Shown piece by piece: positions 47,176-57,333 of a stretch of DNA of 64,000 bases; the stretch's first letter is position 1; each line of letters starts with the position of its first letter. Source of the DNA: Brachynemurus nebulosus (lineage: Eukaryota > Arthropoda > Insecta > Neuroptera > Myrmeleontidae); contig JAPWDM010000002.1 in assembly GCA_035578155.1 (NCBI GenBank), positions 40,694,811 to 40,758,810 on the forward strand, in the 5' to 3' direction. Below the pieces are notes generated by a model. That model saw nothing but the letters and a program-made list of their open reading frames with translations. It was not told the origin of the DNA and searched no databases. Both the position numbers and the translations under genes were made by a program.

Positions 47176-47251
47176 CTTTACTGATCTCGAAAATTGCAAA
47201 AACTCGACCCTGCGGGTCTCGTTTTCGCAACATTTTCTCGATCAGTAAAAG
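47176..47251. repeat. Hairpin-forming inverted repeat, ~35-bp arms
   Basis: The left arm opens CTTTACTGATCTCGAAAA and the right arm ends TTTTCTCGATCAGTAAAAG. They pair over about 35 bp with a few mismatches and a 3-base loop at CCCTGCGGG. It resembles the centre of a foldback MITE. Confidence 0.7.
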
Positions 47252-48694
47252 CAACTTACCGAACTTATATTGTAAAATACTATTTCGCTGTTTAATAAGT
47301 ATGTTAATTTCATTAAAATCAGTGAGTATCAGTTGGATAGTGTTACTTGTTAGCAGCGTACGTAATAGCTTACCATTAATTAGTAAATAAATTTTTATAT
47401 GAAAAAACAGTTTTTTTATAGACGCCTACTATTTATTTTTATTAAAATTGTATTTTTGATCACCGTAAAACCGTCTTTTTTACATTTTTTGGTTAATTTT
47501 ATATTTATACATGTTTCGTTCATACATATTACCAATAAAAGTATTACCATTAGAAAGAGTGTATATTATTTATTATATCCCTGACCCATTTGTTTCATTA
47601 TAAGTAAAAATAAAAAAATAAAAAATAATTATTAAGTGTCCGGATCTACACCCTAAATCGGTCTTGACCTGGACACTTACTTAAATAATGTAATAACATG
47701 CAAACTAACCTCTCCCGTCAGGTTTAGGACAGTGTTTTATATCGTCTGATGTCTTTGAACCTGTCAAAGACTACAAAATATTTTGTGGGAAGGGTAAGGG
47801 GGCAATGCATAGTATGCCTCTGTATGAAGTAAACATACGATATGACACCAGAAGGAGGCATAAACCGCGTAATTCTGGGGGGAATATTGAAGTATGGATA
47901 GTGGGAGTTACAGCTGGTGCGAATCGCTCTCATAGTGTAATAAACTGATGTGTCCGGGTCTAAACGGATATACATATATAGCATGTATTTTTTGATATAT
48001 ACATCGAATATAACTTCAAACATCATTGAATGATCCGCGATAAAATTCTGAACACATACATAAATATCAAAACAAAACAATATGACAATTATGACGAAAA
48101 TTACATGTCTAAGTTAGACATATTTTATTTCTTTGAAAAACTGTAGGATAGTAATCCTGTAGAATGAGATAGTAAATGTTGAAATCCGTAGTTTTTATTG
48201 ATACAGCTGTTTAGAGGATGTTTTTCTCTCTCTAATGACGTCGAGAACAAAGGTTTATTGTTGCAGGTTAATGAGGAAAATATTTACTTTGAAAATTGGT
48301 GCAAAGTGTCCGGGTCTAGACGGTTTTACGGTATATTATTTTTTCAATTTTTTGGTTGAAAAAATAACTTATTCATATGCTCGACCCGTAAGTTTACAGA
48401 CATCCTCCGAAGAACACGGGTCTCAAAGAACACGGGTACCCTTCCCCCGAATAACACGATTTTTAAGTACATATTATATATTTGATATAAAGTTACATCA
48501 GTCCTCAATGTACGCGAATATGTAAGTATATCACATCTGGATTCGATTTACACGAATAAAAATCGTGTAAATTGAATCTGTCATTATAAAAGAAAAATGC
48601 TGGAAATAAAAACTACTAAAATTTTTGAGAATTTTATAATAGAAATGATAACCAATATGTAGAAATTAAATTTTGAAAATGTCGTAATTTTCGA
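47252..48694. other. No supported gene; small TAAGTGTCC inverted repeat
   Basis: A 9-bp perfect inverted repeat TAAGTGTCC...GGACACTTA spans 47633-47679. The word GTGTCCGGGTCTA recurs near 47951 and 48306, and TGTCCGGATCTA near 47638, so these may be parts of one repeat family. No coding exon. Confidence 0.35.
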
Positions 48695-49062
48695 CATTGA
48701 TAATTTTCGATAACGAAAAGTAGGTTTTGACAGTCCCAATATGTTCGGAATACCCACAACTTGCTTCGCGTAAGCCTTCAAAAATTTCGTTATTTTTTCG
48801 CTACGTCGCACCGTTTAGGAGATAATTACGATCAAAAGTTTACGTTTGCGAAAAGTATCGGAAACTAATTTTTTCGAAAATATTCTATTGGTGACTAAAT
48901 TAATGGGACTAACAGAGCCTAAATTAACCAGTTATAACCAATCTATGATAAGTTACGGTCTTCTCTGTAATCTATGATATCGCGGTATCGATAATTTTCG
49001 ATAACGAAAAGTAAGTTTTGACAGTCCCAATATGTTTGGAATACCCACAACTTCCTTCGCTT
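48695..49062 (+). repeat. ~75-bp direct repeat, two copies 288 bp apart
   Basis: Copies at about 48697-48777 and 48985-49062 share AATTTTCGATAACGAAAAGT, TTTTGACAGTCCCAATATG and GGAATACCCACAACTT with few differences. Confidence 0.85.
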
Positions 49063-49831
49063 TAGGCCCGATCCACATTAACGCTCCGCTCTCGGTACGA
49101 TATAAACAACCGTATATTCTAGAAAACAACACTCATCTCTCTCACTCGTCCAAAAATATAATTAACATAACACTCAATTCTCTTGAATCAATTTCTTGGA
49201 AGAAAACAAACATACTTAAAGCAGTAAACGGGTGGCAAGCATAAACAAGTACAATAGTGTACTAAAATAAATGCATACATAAGTACTGTAGTGTACATAA
49301 TAAGAGGCAAAGTTTGACGTATTAATATCGAAAATGTTACAAAATGGCGTACCGACTAGAATTAAAACTGCATATTAGAAAAAGAGGGGTTATAAAGTAA
49401 TTATACATGATGGTTATAATCTAAAATAGATACACCCACTCCAAAAATGACCAATAAATTCAAGTTATAGAATAAAATGGAGGTTCGAAATGTATCAGCA
49501 ATCTGTGTCGTCACAATGGCTACACATATACTTCTCACCCTTATCGCTAAAACATGGAAAGTGAGACGGGAATATACATACATATCAATAGCAAGCCAAA
49601 TGTGTTTGTTTTCAAGCACACATTGCTTACACCTGAGCGCAAGCCGCTTCCGCTGATACGAATTAGCCCACTGTATACATATATACATGCACTTCCTCTA
49701 TCTACTTAATACTTAGAGGTTGTATTCGTTGCATTCAACTGGATCCGTAATCTTTTGCTGAGCCATTTCGCACATGCGGCTAAACATATAATATGTACCC
49801 AGAATCATTAACTTAATTTTTTTTTAAGCAG
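49063..49831. other. No confirmed gene; fragment related to 57-kb spacer
   Basis: CTCACCCTTATCGC followed by ACATGGAAAGTGAGAC and GGAATATACA (49535-49580) parallels the spacer of the 1,275-bp tandem unit. The remaining sequence has no supported feature. Confidence 0.4.
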
Positions 49832-49833
49832 TA

Positions 49834-51099
49834 GGGTAAAAGACCCGATTGTCGAACGGGGTTATAAGTCCGAACAGTTTTGACATTTATATCTTAATGA
49901 AGTTATTTCTGAAAGAAACCTCTGATAAAAAAAATTATTATTAATAGAATGATTATTTTTCAATTTAAATTCACCTCACATTTAATGTCTCCTCACTTAA
50001 TTTAAGAAATACATATATATATATCGAACAATTTTTGTTGAATTCGTGAATTTTTAATATGATGGATGATCATTATTCAAAACACATGGGTTATAAATTG
50101 TAACATTTTTCACCGAATTTTTAAAGTTATTAGCATAATAAAAGTATACAAATAATTGTTATTAGTCCACTTAAGAAATTAGGATAGCTAAATTATATTT
50201 TATATGCGTTAAATATTATTTGTAGAAGTGTTTCTTCTTGGGATCCAAGTTTTAAGGTTGGGTACCCCATTTTGAGAATTATGTATTACATATCTATTTT
50301 ATAAACATTTTTAATTAATTTTTGGGTTTAAAACACTTAACTAACCGTTTTTATAATTTCACTTTAATATTTTATTTATTTCAGAACGTAAAATCAATTG
50401 AAAAATAATTAATATTGAATTAAAACTTTGAAATTGTTATTTACATATTATCAAATAAAAACGTCAAACATAATATGTATTAGATCTGAAACGACACATA
50501 GAGATACAATATATACTTAATTTAACTGTTTAAAAATTCACAATGGTTAACGAATAAGTTAGAACGCACACAATGTTTTTTAAAACATCAGTAGATGGCG
50601 AAACCAAATGCAGTATTTTAGTGGTTTATTTTATCGAATATTTAAACCATTCTTGGCTTTTGCTTTGACGTTCTATGTTTCACTAGATGTCACTCTATGA
50701 TAATACTCTATGACATAGAGTTACACCTAGTAGTAGATGTGAGTGTCAAAGTGGCTGGAAGAGAATGGTTCAAATATTCGATAATAGAAGATTTGTAGTA
50801 TTGTATCTCATGTACGTTAAATGCGTGTTTTTTCATAGGGGTCAGTGTGTTGTTTTTTTAAAGGAGGTTAATATATTCTGTCCGTTTTTTCATAGACGTC
50901 AACAAATTATAAAACAAAAACATTAATAAATTAAAATTTTTGGGTTATATTTTCTTAAAAACATATTCATTGGATTAAAAAAACTTGGTTTCATGCTTAC
51001 TAAGAAAAAAAAAATGGGTGTTTTGTTTATTTTTTAATTTTTTTAAGCTACTTTAATGATACAGCTAAAAATAGTGTTCGATGATCGGGTCTTTTACCC
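49834..51099. mobile_element. 1,266-bp TA-flanked element, GGGTAAAAGACCCGAT ends
   Basis: The left end GGGTAAAAGACCCGAT and right end ATCGGGTCTTTTACCC are perfect inverted repeats, extended by about 8 more bases with two mismatches. TA is duplicated outside. The left interior shares GAACAGTTTTGACATT and following ~130 bp with the MITE at 28162-28400. No transposase frame. A nested foldback (about 50633-50793, arms with TCGAATATTT and ACCATTCT) is present. Confidence 0.85.
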
Positions 51100-51399
51100 T
51101 ACCTAATGAGTTTGGTTTTTGTGTCGTTTTAAACTACTTAAATATTTTAGAGCATGTTATATACATATATAGTAATATTTTACATTAGTAGGTTGACACC
51201 ACTACTGACCATTCCAACATACGATACATACGGTTTACAACGGAAACAGGATTCCATTCCAAGACAGACACCTATACGGTTTGGTTCATTATAATTATGT
51301 ACTTCATTGTTAATAATATTTTTAATTAAGAATAAATCTTTAAATATCAAAATAATCACTATACATTTTTTAATTATTACCTACGTACATAACAGAGCA
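51100..51399. other. 3' flank of the zinc-finger gene, nothing recognised
   Basis: AT-rich DNA between the TA-flanked element and the zinc-finger gene. Confidence 0.4.
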
Positions 51400-51405
51400 T
51401 TTATT
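51400..51405 (-). terminator. Polyadenylation signal of the zinc-finger gene
   Basis: AATAAA on the minus strand, six bases beyond the TAG stop at 51412. The only close canonical signal; use of a further one cannot be excluded. Confidence 0.5.
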
Positions 51406-51411
51406 ACAATT

Positions 51412-52993
51412 CTATGATTTTTCACTTGTGTGGAATCTTTCATGTTTTCTTAGATGACCTGAGGCAATAAATGCTTTAAAACATACATTGCACTTGTATG
51501 GTCTTTCTCCTGTGTGAACTCTTTCATGGGTTTTTAAAGTATCTGACTGAGTAAATGTTTTAGAACATATGTTACATTCATACGGTTTTTCACCATTATG
51601 AATTCTTTCGTGTTTTTTTAAGTTTCCACTTTGATTAAATGTTTTAGTGCATATATTACACTTAAATGGTTTTTCACCAGTGTGAATCCTCTCATGTACT
51701 TTTAATTCACTTGAAGTATTAAATTTTTTAGAACATATATTACATTCATACGGTTTTTCACCACTATGAATTCTTTTATGTTTTTTTAAGTCACATGAGG
51801 TAATAAATGTTTTAGTACATATGTTACATTCATATGGTTTCACACCACTATGAATTCTTTTATGTTTTTTTAAATCACATGAGGTAATAAATGTTTTAGT
51901 ACATATGTTACATTCATATGGTTTCTCACCACAATGAAGTCTTTCGTGCATTTTTAAGTTACCTGAAGTAATAAACGTTCTGGAACAAATATTGCATTCG
52001 AATGGTTTTTCACCGCTATGAATTCTTTCATGTCTTTTTAAATCAGACGAGGTAATAAATGTTTTAGTACATATGTCACATTCATATGGTTTCACACCAC
52101 TATGAATTCTTTCATGTGTTTTTAAATTAGACGAGGTAATAAATGTTTTAGTACATATGTTACATTCATATGGTTTCACACCACAATGAATTCTTTCATG
52201 TATTTTTAAATTATATGAAGTAATAAATGATTTAGTACATATGTTACATTCATACGGTTTCACACCACTATGAATTCTTTCATGTATTTTTAAATAAGAT
52301 GAAGTAGTAAATGTTTTAGTACATATGTCACATTCGTATGGTTTTTCACCATTGTGACTTCTTTTATGTTTCCTTAAATCACTTGAATAAGTAAATGTTT
52401 TAGTACATGTATCACACTGAAATAATTTTTTGTTAACACATTCAGTTTGATTTTCTGTCAAATCTGCCGAATAATTTTCAGCTATTTCATCTTGTTCAAT
52501 TTTGATTTCCGTGTATAAACTATTTAAATCTATCAAAGATTCACTCGTCTCCTAAAATATAATAAGCATTTTGATTAAAACATTTGCATAATTCTGAAAT
52601 TTATAATCTAGATCTAGTACTTACCAGTTTTATATTTTGCTCTTGTAAGTCGGCAAGGTTTTTTTGATTTGTCAGACTATTATTTTCTTGTGACAATTTA
52701 TTTGGCTCAAAAGTTTTAGTTTCTCTCGATAATCCTAAATTTATTTCATTCAATTCATCTTTTTCCACTTTAATTTTACATGGAAAATCAATTTCTTGAA
52801 CTGGTTCATTCACTTTATCTTTCTCTATTTTAATTTCAATTTTAGGATTAATTTTACAAGCTGGTACACGTATTTCATCTTTCTCCACTTTAATTTCACA
52901 TGTATGATCAGTTTCATGGATCGGTTCATTCACTTCATATTTCTCCACTTTAATTTTAAATGTATGAAAACTTTCGGGGGCCGATTTCTCCAT
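51412..52993 (-). CDS. C2H2 zinc-finger protein, 12 fingers, with N-terminal periodic SUMO motifs
   Basis: Two coding exons: 52993-52625 (ATG start) and 52551-51412, separated by a 73-bp intron with CTG|GTAAGT donor and TTTTAG|G acceptor, phase 0. The protein is 502 residues. Residues 1-145 are acidic with no ZAD or KRAB box. They contain IKVE or IKIE followed by K/Q-D/E at K15, K35, K55, K75 and K140; the first four are exactly 20 residues apart. From about residue 167 come 12 tandem C2H2 fingers joined by TGEKP-like linkers (HSGVKP, HCGEKP, HTGERP). Fingers 2-8 are very alike, and 7 and 8 are the same but for the linker. Likely a nuclear DNA-binding regulator; target unknown. The frame upstream of 52993 is open but has no better ATG in a host-like context and runs into a MITE. 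Confidence 0.9.
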
Positions 52994-53080
52994 TTTAAAT
53001 TTTTGTTTTATGCGTGGTTTTATTATAAACCGTAGAGATTTATAGCGTGTGTTCCGAAATATAATCCTGGCCAGTGTGAA

Positions 53081-53088
53081 TGACGTCA
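53081..53088. promoter_or_regulatory. Perfect CRE/ATF site TGACGTCA
   Basis: An eight-base palindromic cAMP-response element, 88 bp upstream of the zinc-finger ATG and inside the left arm of the MITE. Function is inferred from the motif only. Confidence 0.4.
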
Positions 53089-53177
53089 TAAATCGACGCC
53101 ATGCTGGTAAATCGTTCCGAAATACACTGGCCGCACTGGCCAGCCTGGCCATGCGTTGTCGTAACTTTGACACTTAT

Positions 53178-53400
53178 AGGCTGGTCGTCCATTGGATGCG
53201 TAATTTAATTCAGACGAATACGCATGAAACGGACGAACGATCCAAACAGCTGTGAAGCAATACATCCTCGTCCATTGAGAGAGACGCTTTCAATGGACGA
53301 GGATGTATTGCTTCACAGCTGCTTGGAACGTTCGTCCCTTTCATGCGTATTCGTCCGCATTAAATTTCGTACGTCTACACAACCAATGGACGACCAGCCT
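53178..53400. mobile_element. Foldback MITE with ~110-bp arms, nested
   Basis: Almost the whole 223 bp is one imperfect palindrome. Arms start AGGCTGGTCGTCCATTGG and include GACGAATACGCATGAAA and CAGCTGTGAAGCAATACATC, with under 15% mismatches and a short centre near AGAGAGACGC. It is inserted in the 53050-53508 MITE. Confidence 0.92.
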
Positions 53401-53462
53401 TAGTGTGAATCATAGATATGATAGATATAGATGCTCACCAGTACAATATGGCGTCGAAGTTA

Positions 53463-53470
53463 TGACGTCA
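53463..53470. promoter_or_regulatory. Second CRE/ATF site TGACGTCA
   Basis: The mirror counterpart of 53081-53088 in the right arm of the same MITE. Confidence 0.35.
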
Positions 53471-53531
53471 TTAACACTGGCCAGTATACTGGATTATATT
53501 TCGGAACAAGCCCATAAACAAATTACACAAT

Positions 53532-53849
53532 GCTGGCGTTCCCAACGAAAATTTTGTTAGCCTAACGTTAGCCAACGGAACTTTCACCGTTACAAACCAT
53601 AGGGCAACGCATTCAAAAAATGAATATACATTATATATTAAACAACAATTTCTAACATGGTGACTGATTATTTTTATTCCATAATTTTTAAATGTGGCTG
53701 TACTTCAGAAATTAAGGATTTATACCGTGAAAAACCGTGAAAAAATATTTAACGTGCATTAATTTTTGAATCAGAGCCCTCTGGTTTGTAACGATGAAAG
53801 CTCCGTTGGCTAACGTTAGGCTAACAAAATTTTCGTCTGGAACGCTAGC
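53532..53849 (+). mobile_element. GCTGGCGTTCC MITE, copy A
   Basis: Ends GCTGGCGTTCC and GGAACGCTAGC are inverted with one mismatch; the inverted repeat extends about 65 bp (AACGAAAATTTTGTTAGCC, AACGTTAGCCAACGGA). AAT flanks both sides as a 3-bp duplication, compatible with PIF/Harbinger-like mobilisation. 318 bp, no coding. Confidence 0.88.
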
Positions 53850-53889
53850 AATATCTAACATATCTTAACGTAAAAACCTCTGGAACTAA

Positions 53890-54643
53890 GCTGGCGTTCC
53901 AAACGAAAATTCTGTTAGCCTAACGTTAGCCAACGGAGCTTTCACCGTTACAAACCAGAGGGCTCTGATTCAAAAATTAATGCACGTTAAATATTTTTTC
54001 ACGGTTTTTCACGGTATAAATACTTAATTTCTGAAGTACAGCCACATTTAAAAATTATGGAATAAAAATAATCAGTCACCATGTTAGAAATTGTTGTTTA
54101 ATATATAATGTATATTAATTTTTTGAATACGTGCCCTCTGATTTGTAACCATGTCCCTGCCACTTGTTTTCAAGGACGGACCTTTTCATGTCACAGTTTG
54201 CTCCGTTTGCTACGTGGCGCTAATGGTATAGGGGGTATATTAAATAGAGTTGGGACATGTGAGCATTTTTCATCAAATAGATGTCAAAATTAATTACCAT
54301 ATGATTGAGCACAAAAGTATCGTCACCAAGTTATGTGTTAACGAAGAATTACAAGTTTTTAATTTAATTAATCTTTCTAGGTTGAATTAAAGTATTTTTT
54401 TAAATATTTAATTTATTTCCAGTTTATTTTAGATGAAAAATAACGAACTATTAAACCTCATGTCTCGACTCTAATTTATCCCCTAGTAAATCAACGCCAT
54501 CTGGTATATTAGTTACAGAGACGTCAAAAAACGGCCCATTTTTTTATAATAGACTAAATGGAGAGTGACAGGGACATGTTTGTAATGGTGAAAGTTCCGT
54601 TGGCTAACGTTAGGCTAACAAAATTTTCGTTTGGAACGCCAGC
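53890..54643 (-). mobile_element. GCTGGCGTTCC MITE, copy B, inverted relative to A
   Basis: Same ends, flanked by TAA on both sides. The interior is the reverse complement of copy A (for example the GTGACTGATTATTTTTATTCC block). Only 40 bp separate A and B. Copy B is lengthened by the nested element 54154-54574. Confidence 0.9.
54154..54574. mobile_element. 421-bp element TCCCTGYCACT nested in copy B
   Basis: Left TCCCTGCCACT and right AGTGACAGGGA are inverted with one mismatch. CATG is duplicated on both sides (54150-54153 and 54575-54578). No coding capacity. Superfamily unassigned. Confidence 0.82.
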
Positions 54644-54646
54644 TAA

Positions 54647-55154
54647 ACTACGTACGCTACATCACGCTACATAAGATGTTTATGACAGCTTACTTTTCGT
54701 GAACATCGTGAACAGAGAACAAAATCGTGAATATGGAGATTAGACAAGGAGAAACTCAATGTATTCAAAAAAGTGTCCAAATCAAAGATGGCACACGTGT
54801 TCGACGGATACGAAAGCGGTACAGTACTTATTCTCAAATGGAACACTCTCAAATGAAAACGCGAGCTTCTATATTATCTTTATTAGCTTTTGAATAAAAT
54901 CTTCTGGAATCTTTTTCAATGTTCAACTCAGTTATAAAGTGGGTTTTTCGATCGTTTTTAAAATAAACTTAACAATTTTTATTTTGCGTCGCATCATTTA
55001 TGTTGTATATTATATAATTCGCTGACATCACTATGTAAAATCGGAGTCAGTACCATTGGATGTTCGCCGTATAAAGTAATTTAAACTACAAGAGTTTATT
55101 TCATACATATGTAATTTCTATGTATTTCCTTATTATTAAATATCATCAACCCAC
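54647..55154. other. No gene seen
   Basis: AT-rich with no supported exon or repeat ends. Confidence 0.4.
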
Positions 55155-55365
55155 ATTGGTGATTCTCAAATGGAAACATTGGGAGCATTCGAAACGCACC
55201 TAGCCAAAGTGTCTTGATCTTACTTTTAAGAACATTACACTTGTTTTGAAGTGTTTCTGTCTTACTTTGGAGATATTTGTATATTCCTGTCTCTCTTTCT
55301 ATGTTCTTGAGAGAAGGGTGAAGGTATGTATACGATGCACTGATATGTATATGTATCTGGAATCT
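55155..55365 (-). repeat. Inverted relative of the tandem-array spacer
   Basis: Its reverse complement matches the spacer at about 56920-57170: CTTCACCCTTCTCTCAAGAA, ATACAAATATCTCCAA, AAGTAAGATCAAGACACTTT and GGCTAGGTGCGTTTCGAAT. It lacks the inserted palindrome found in the spacer (56929-56967). Confidence 0.88.
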
Positions 55366-55905
55366 GGATACGAGTTTGCATAGACAGGCGTGTGTTAGCG
55401 ACTGTTCCTTATCGGACGCCTGTCGATCAGCCAGCGTACTACACGTACTACATTATTTATGTCAACATAACCATAGATAATTTATATAACTACGTATTTG
55501 TCTATGTATTTTTCTATGAACCTAACGAACATAACCACTAAAAACCAAGTGTAATCGTGGTTTGAGTTTGGCGAGTGAATATTATATTTTATATTCAATA
55601 AAAACAGGATTTATTTTATTGGTTTTATTATTGTAATTGGAAAATTAGAAATAAATAAAAAAAATTATTTCCAAATTTAATATTTTTTCTTTGTATGATA
55701 ATTATTGAAGCAATCACCTAATAATATAACTTCTTTACGTTCAATACAAGAATGAAAATATAAACTTATACTGTCAATATAATAAATAATAATATAAAAT
55801 ACACATTTCTTTTAAACATATTTTGTTTATCCTAAAAATTTTTATAGAAGCTAACCACAAAAAGTGTGTTTATTTATATAAATATTTTTTAACATCGCAC
55901 ATATA
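55366..55905. other. AT-rich, no feature recognised
   Basis: Unique-looking sequence up to the left end of the tandem MITE array. Confidence 0.4.
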
Positions 55906-56928
55906 AAGGTTCATTCATATCTACAGACACTGAACGTCACAGACACGTATCGTGGCAGACACGACATTTTCAAAAGTATTCATATATACAGACAATTAGC
56001 GGACAGACACAGACAGCAGATACGGTATACGTATAGGGTATAGCACGTATAGTAGGTATGTATCAGTGAATTACAAAAATTAAATTGTAGCAGATCTTGT
56101 TGATCTCAATTAAATTGCGTTATTATTGGAAGAGGAAAAATTTCCTTTCTTGCTGCATACTTCTATTGATTATCGCCAAATTTCTTATCAGTGCGATTGT
56201 GGAGAAATGTACATAACCTAATAAATTTGATTAAATGTTTGCTATTCAGATCTTATATAATTTACAGAAAATGTTTATTTTTTTAACAAATTCGATTAAT
56301 TTTTCGTTGTCTGTACTTCATAAAACGAATACAATGAAAATTTATAAATAAATTCTAGGAATTTTGTTTGTACGTTTCGAAACATGCATTCATATTAGCC
56401 GCGCAAAGTCAACAGACACGTTCCAGCACAGACAAAATATTCTCCCTGAGAATACTATGCGAACACTGTCTGTCACTGTACGTGTCTGTGTGGTTACGTT
56501 ACGCTATAATATGAATACGCCCATAAGAAAAGCATTAAACAATATTTGTCGTGTCTGGTACGATACGTGTCTGTTACGTTTAGTGTCTGTAGATATGAAT
56601 GGACCTTAATGTGTAATAATAATTGTTCACGGTCGGCCTCTGCGGTTATTGACATCATTTTCAGATGGTGAAAACGTGGACCGTAAAGTGTTAATAATAC
56701 AATATGTAATCTAATGAAATGTAACCCTACAAATAAAAAAGATGTTTTGTTTCATTATGTATATTGTTATTATTGTCTTAACCTATAATCCATCATTTTC
56801 TACTCCTAACCACGTTGATTTGTTTAAAATCACCGCGTCCTACGGTAGTACCTTGGCTGATCGCCAGGCGTCCGATTAGGAACGTCAACATGGCGGACAC
56901 CCCGTATCCATATATATACATATCAGTG

Positions 56929-56967
56929 ATACGATGTATACCGAACGCTATTCGGTATACATCGTAT
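56929..56967. repeat. Perfect 17-bp inverted repeat with 5-base loop (spacer copy 1)
   Basis: Left arm ATACGATGTATACCGAA, loop CGCTA, right arm the exact complement. An identical structure occurs in spacer copy 2 at 59889-59927. It is absent from the related sequence at 55155-55365. Confidence 0.95.
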
Positions 56968-57333
56968 ACATACCTTCACCCTTCTCTCAAGAACATGGAA
57001 AGTGAGACAGGAATATACAAATATCTCCAACGTAAGACAAAAGCACTTCAAAACAAGTGTAATGTTCTTAAAAGTAAGATCAAGACACTTTGGCTAGGTG
57101 CGTTTCGAATACTCCCACTCACTTCCCCAGTCCCGACGTGTTTCCATTTGAGAATAAGTACTGTAGTTACATTCTGGTTTAAGGTTCATTCATATCTACA
57201 GACACTGAACGTCACAGACACGTATCGTGGCAGACACGACATTTTCAAAAGTATTCATATATACAGACAATTAGCGGACAGACACAGACAGCAGATACGG
57301 TATACGTATAGGGTATAGCACGTATAGTAGGTA

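Larger units (their letters stand above)
53050..53508. mobile_element. MITE with TGTTCCGAAATATAATCC ends, upstream of the zinc-finger gene
   Basis: The left arm from TGTTCCGAAATATAATCC and the right arm (its complement) pair over about 60 bp, including TGGCCAGTGT, ATGACGTCATAA and CGACGCCAT. A second foldback MITE (53178-53400) is nested in it. Its left end lies 56 bp upstream of the zinc-finger ATG, so it occupies or abuts that gene's promoter or 5'UTR. Confidence 0.85.

Noticed and set aside
53001..53173. N-terminal extension of the zinc-finger frame upstream of 52993
   Set aside because: Begins at GTG, runs through the MITE arm and has different composition from the rest of the protein; the internal ATGs are inside MITE sequence. 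The ATG at 52993 is preferred.
56364..56609. 81-codon frame, present three times
   Set aside because: Begins at a non-ATG codon within the MITE terminal region; composition follows the ACGTGTCTG-rich inverted repeat.
56815..57318. 167-codon frame, repeated identically at 59775-60278
   Set aside because: Begins at TTG and spans the spacer, hairpin and MITE end; duplicated only because of the tandem array. No domain.
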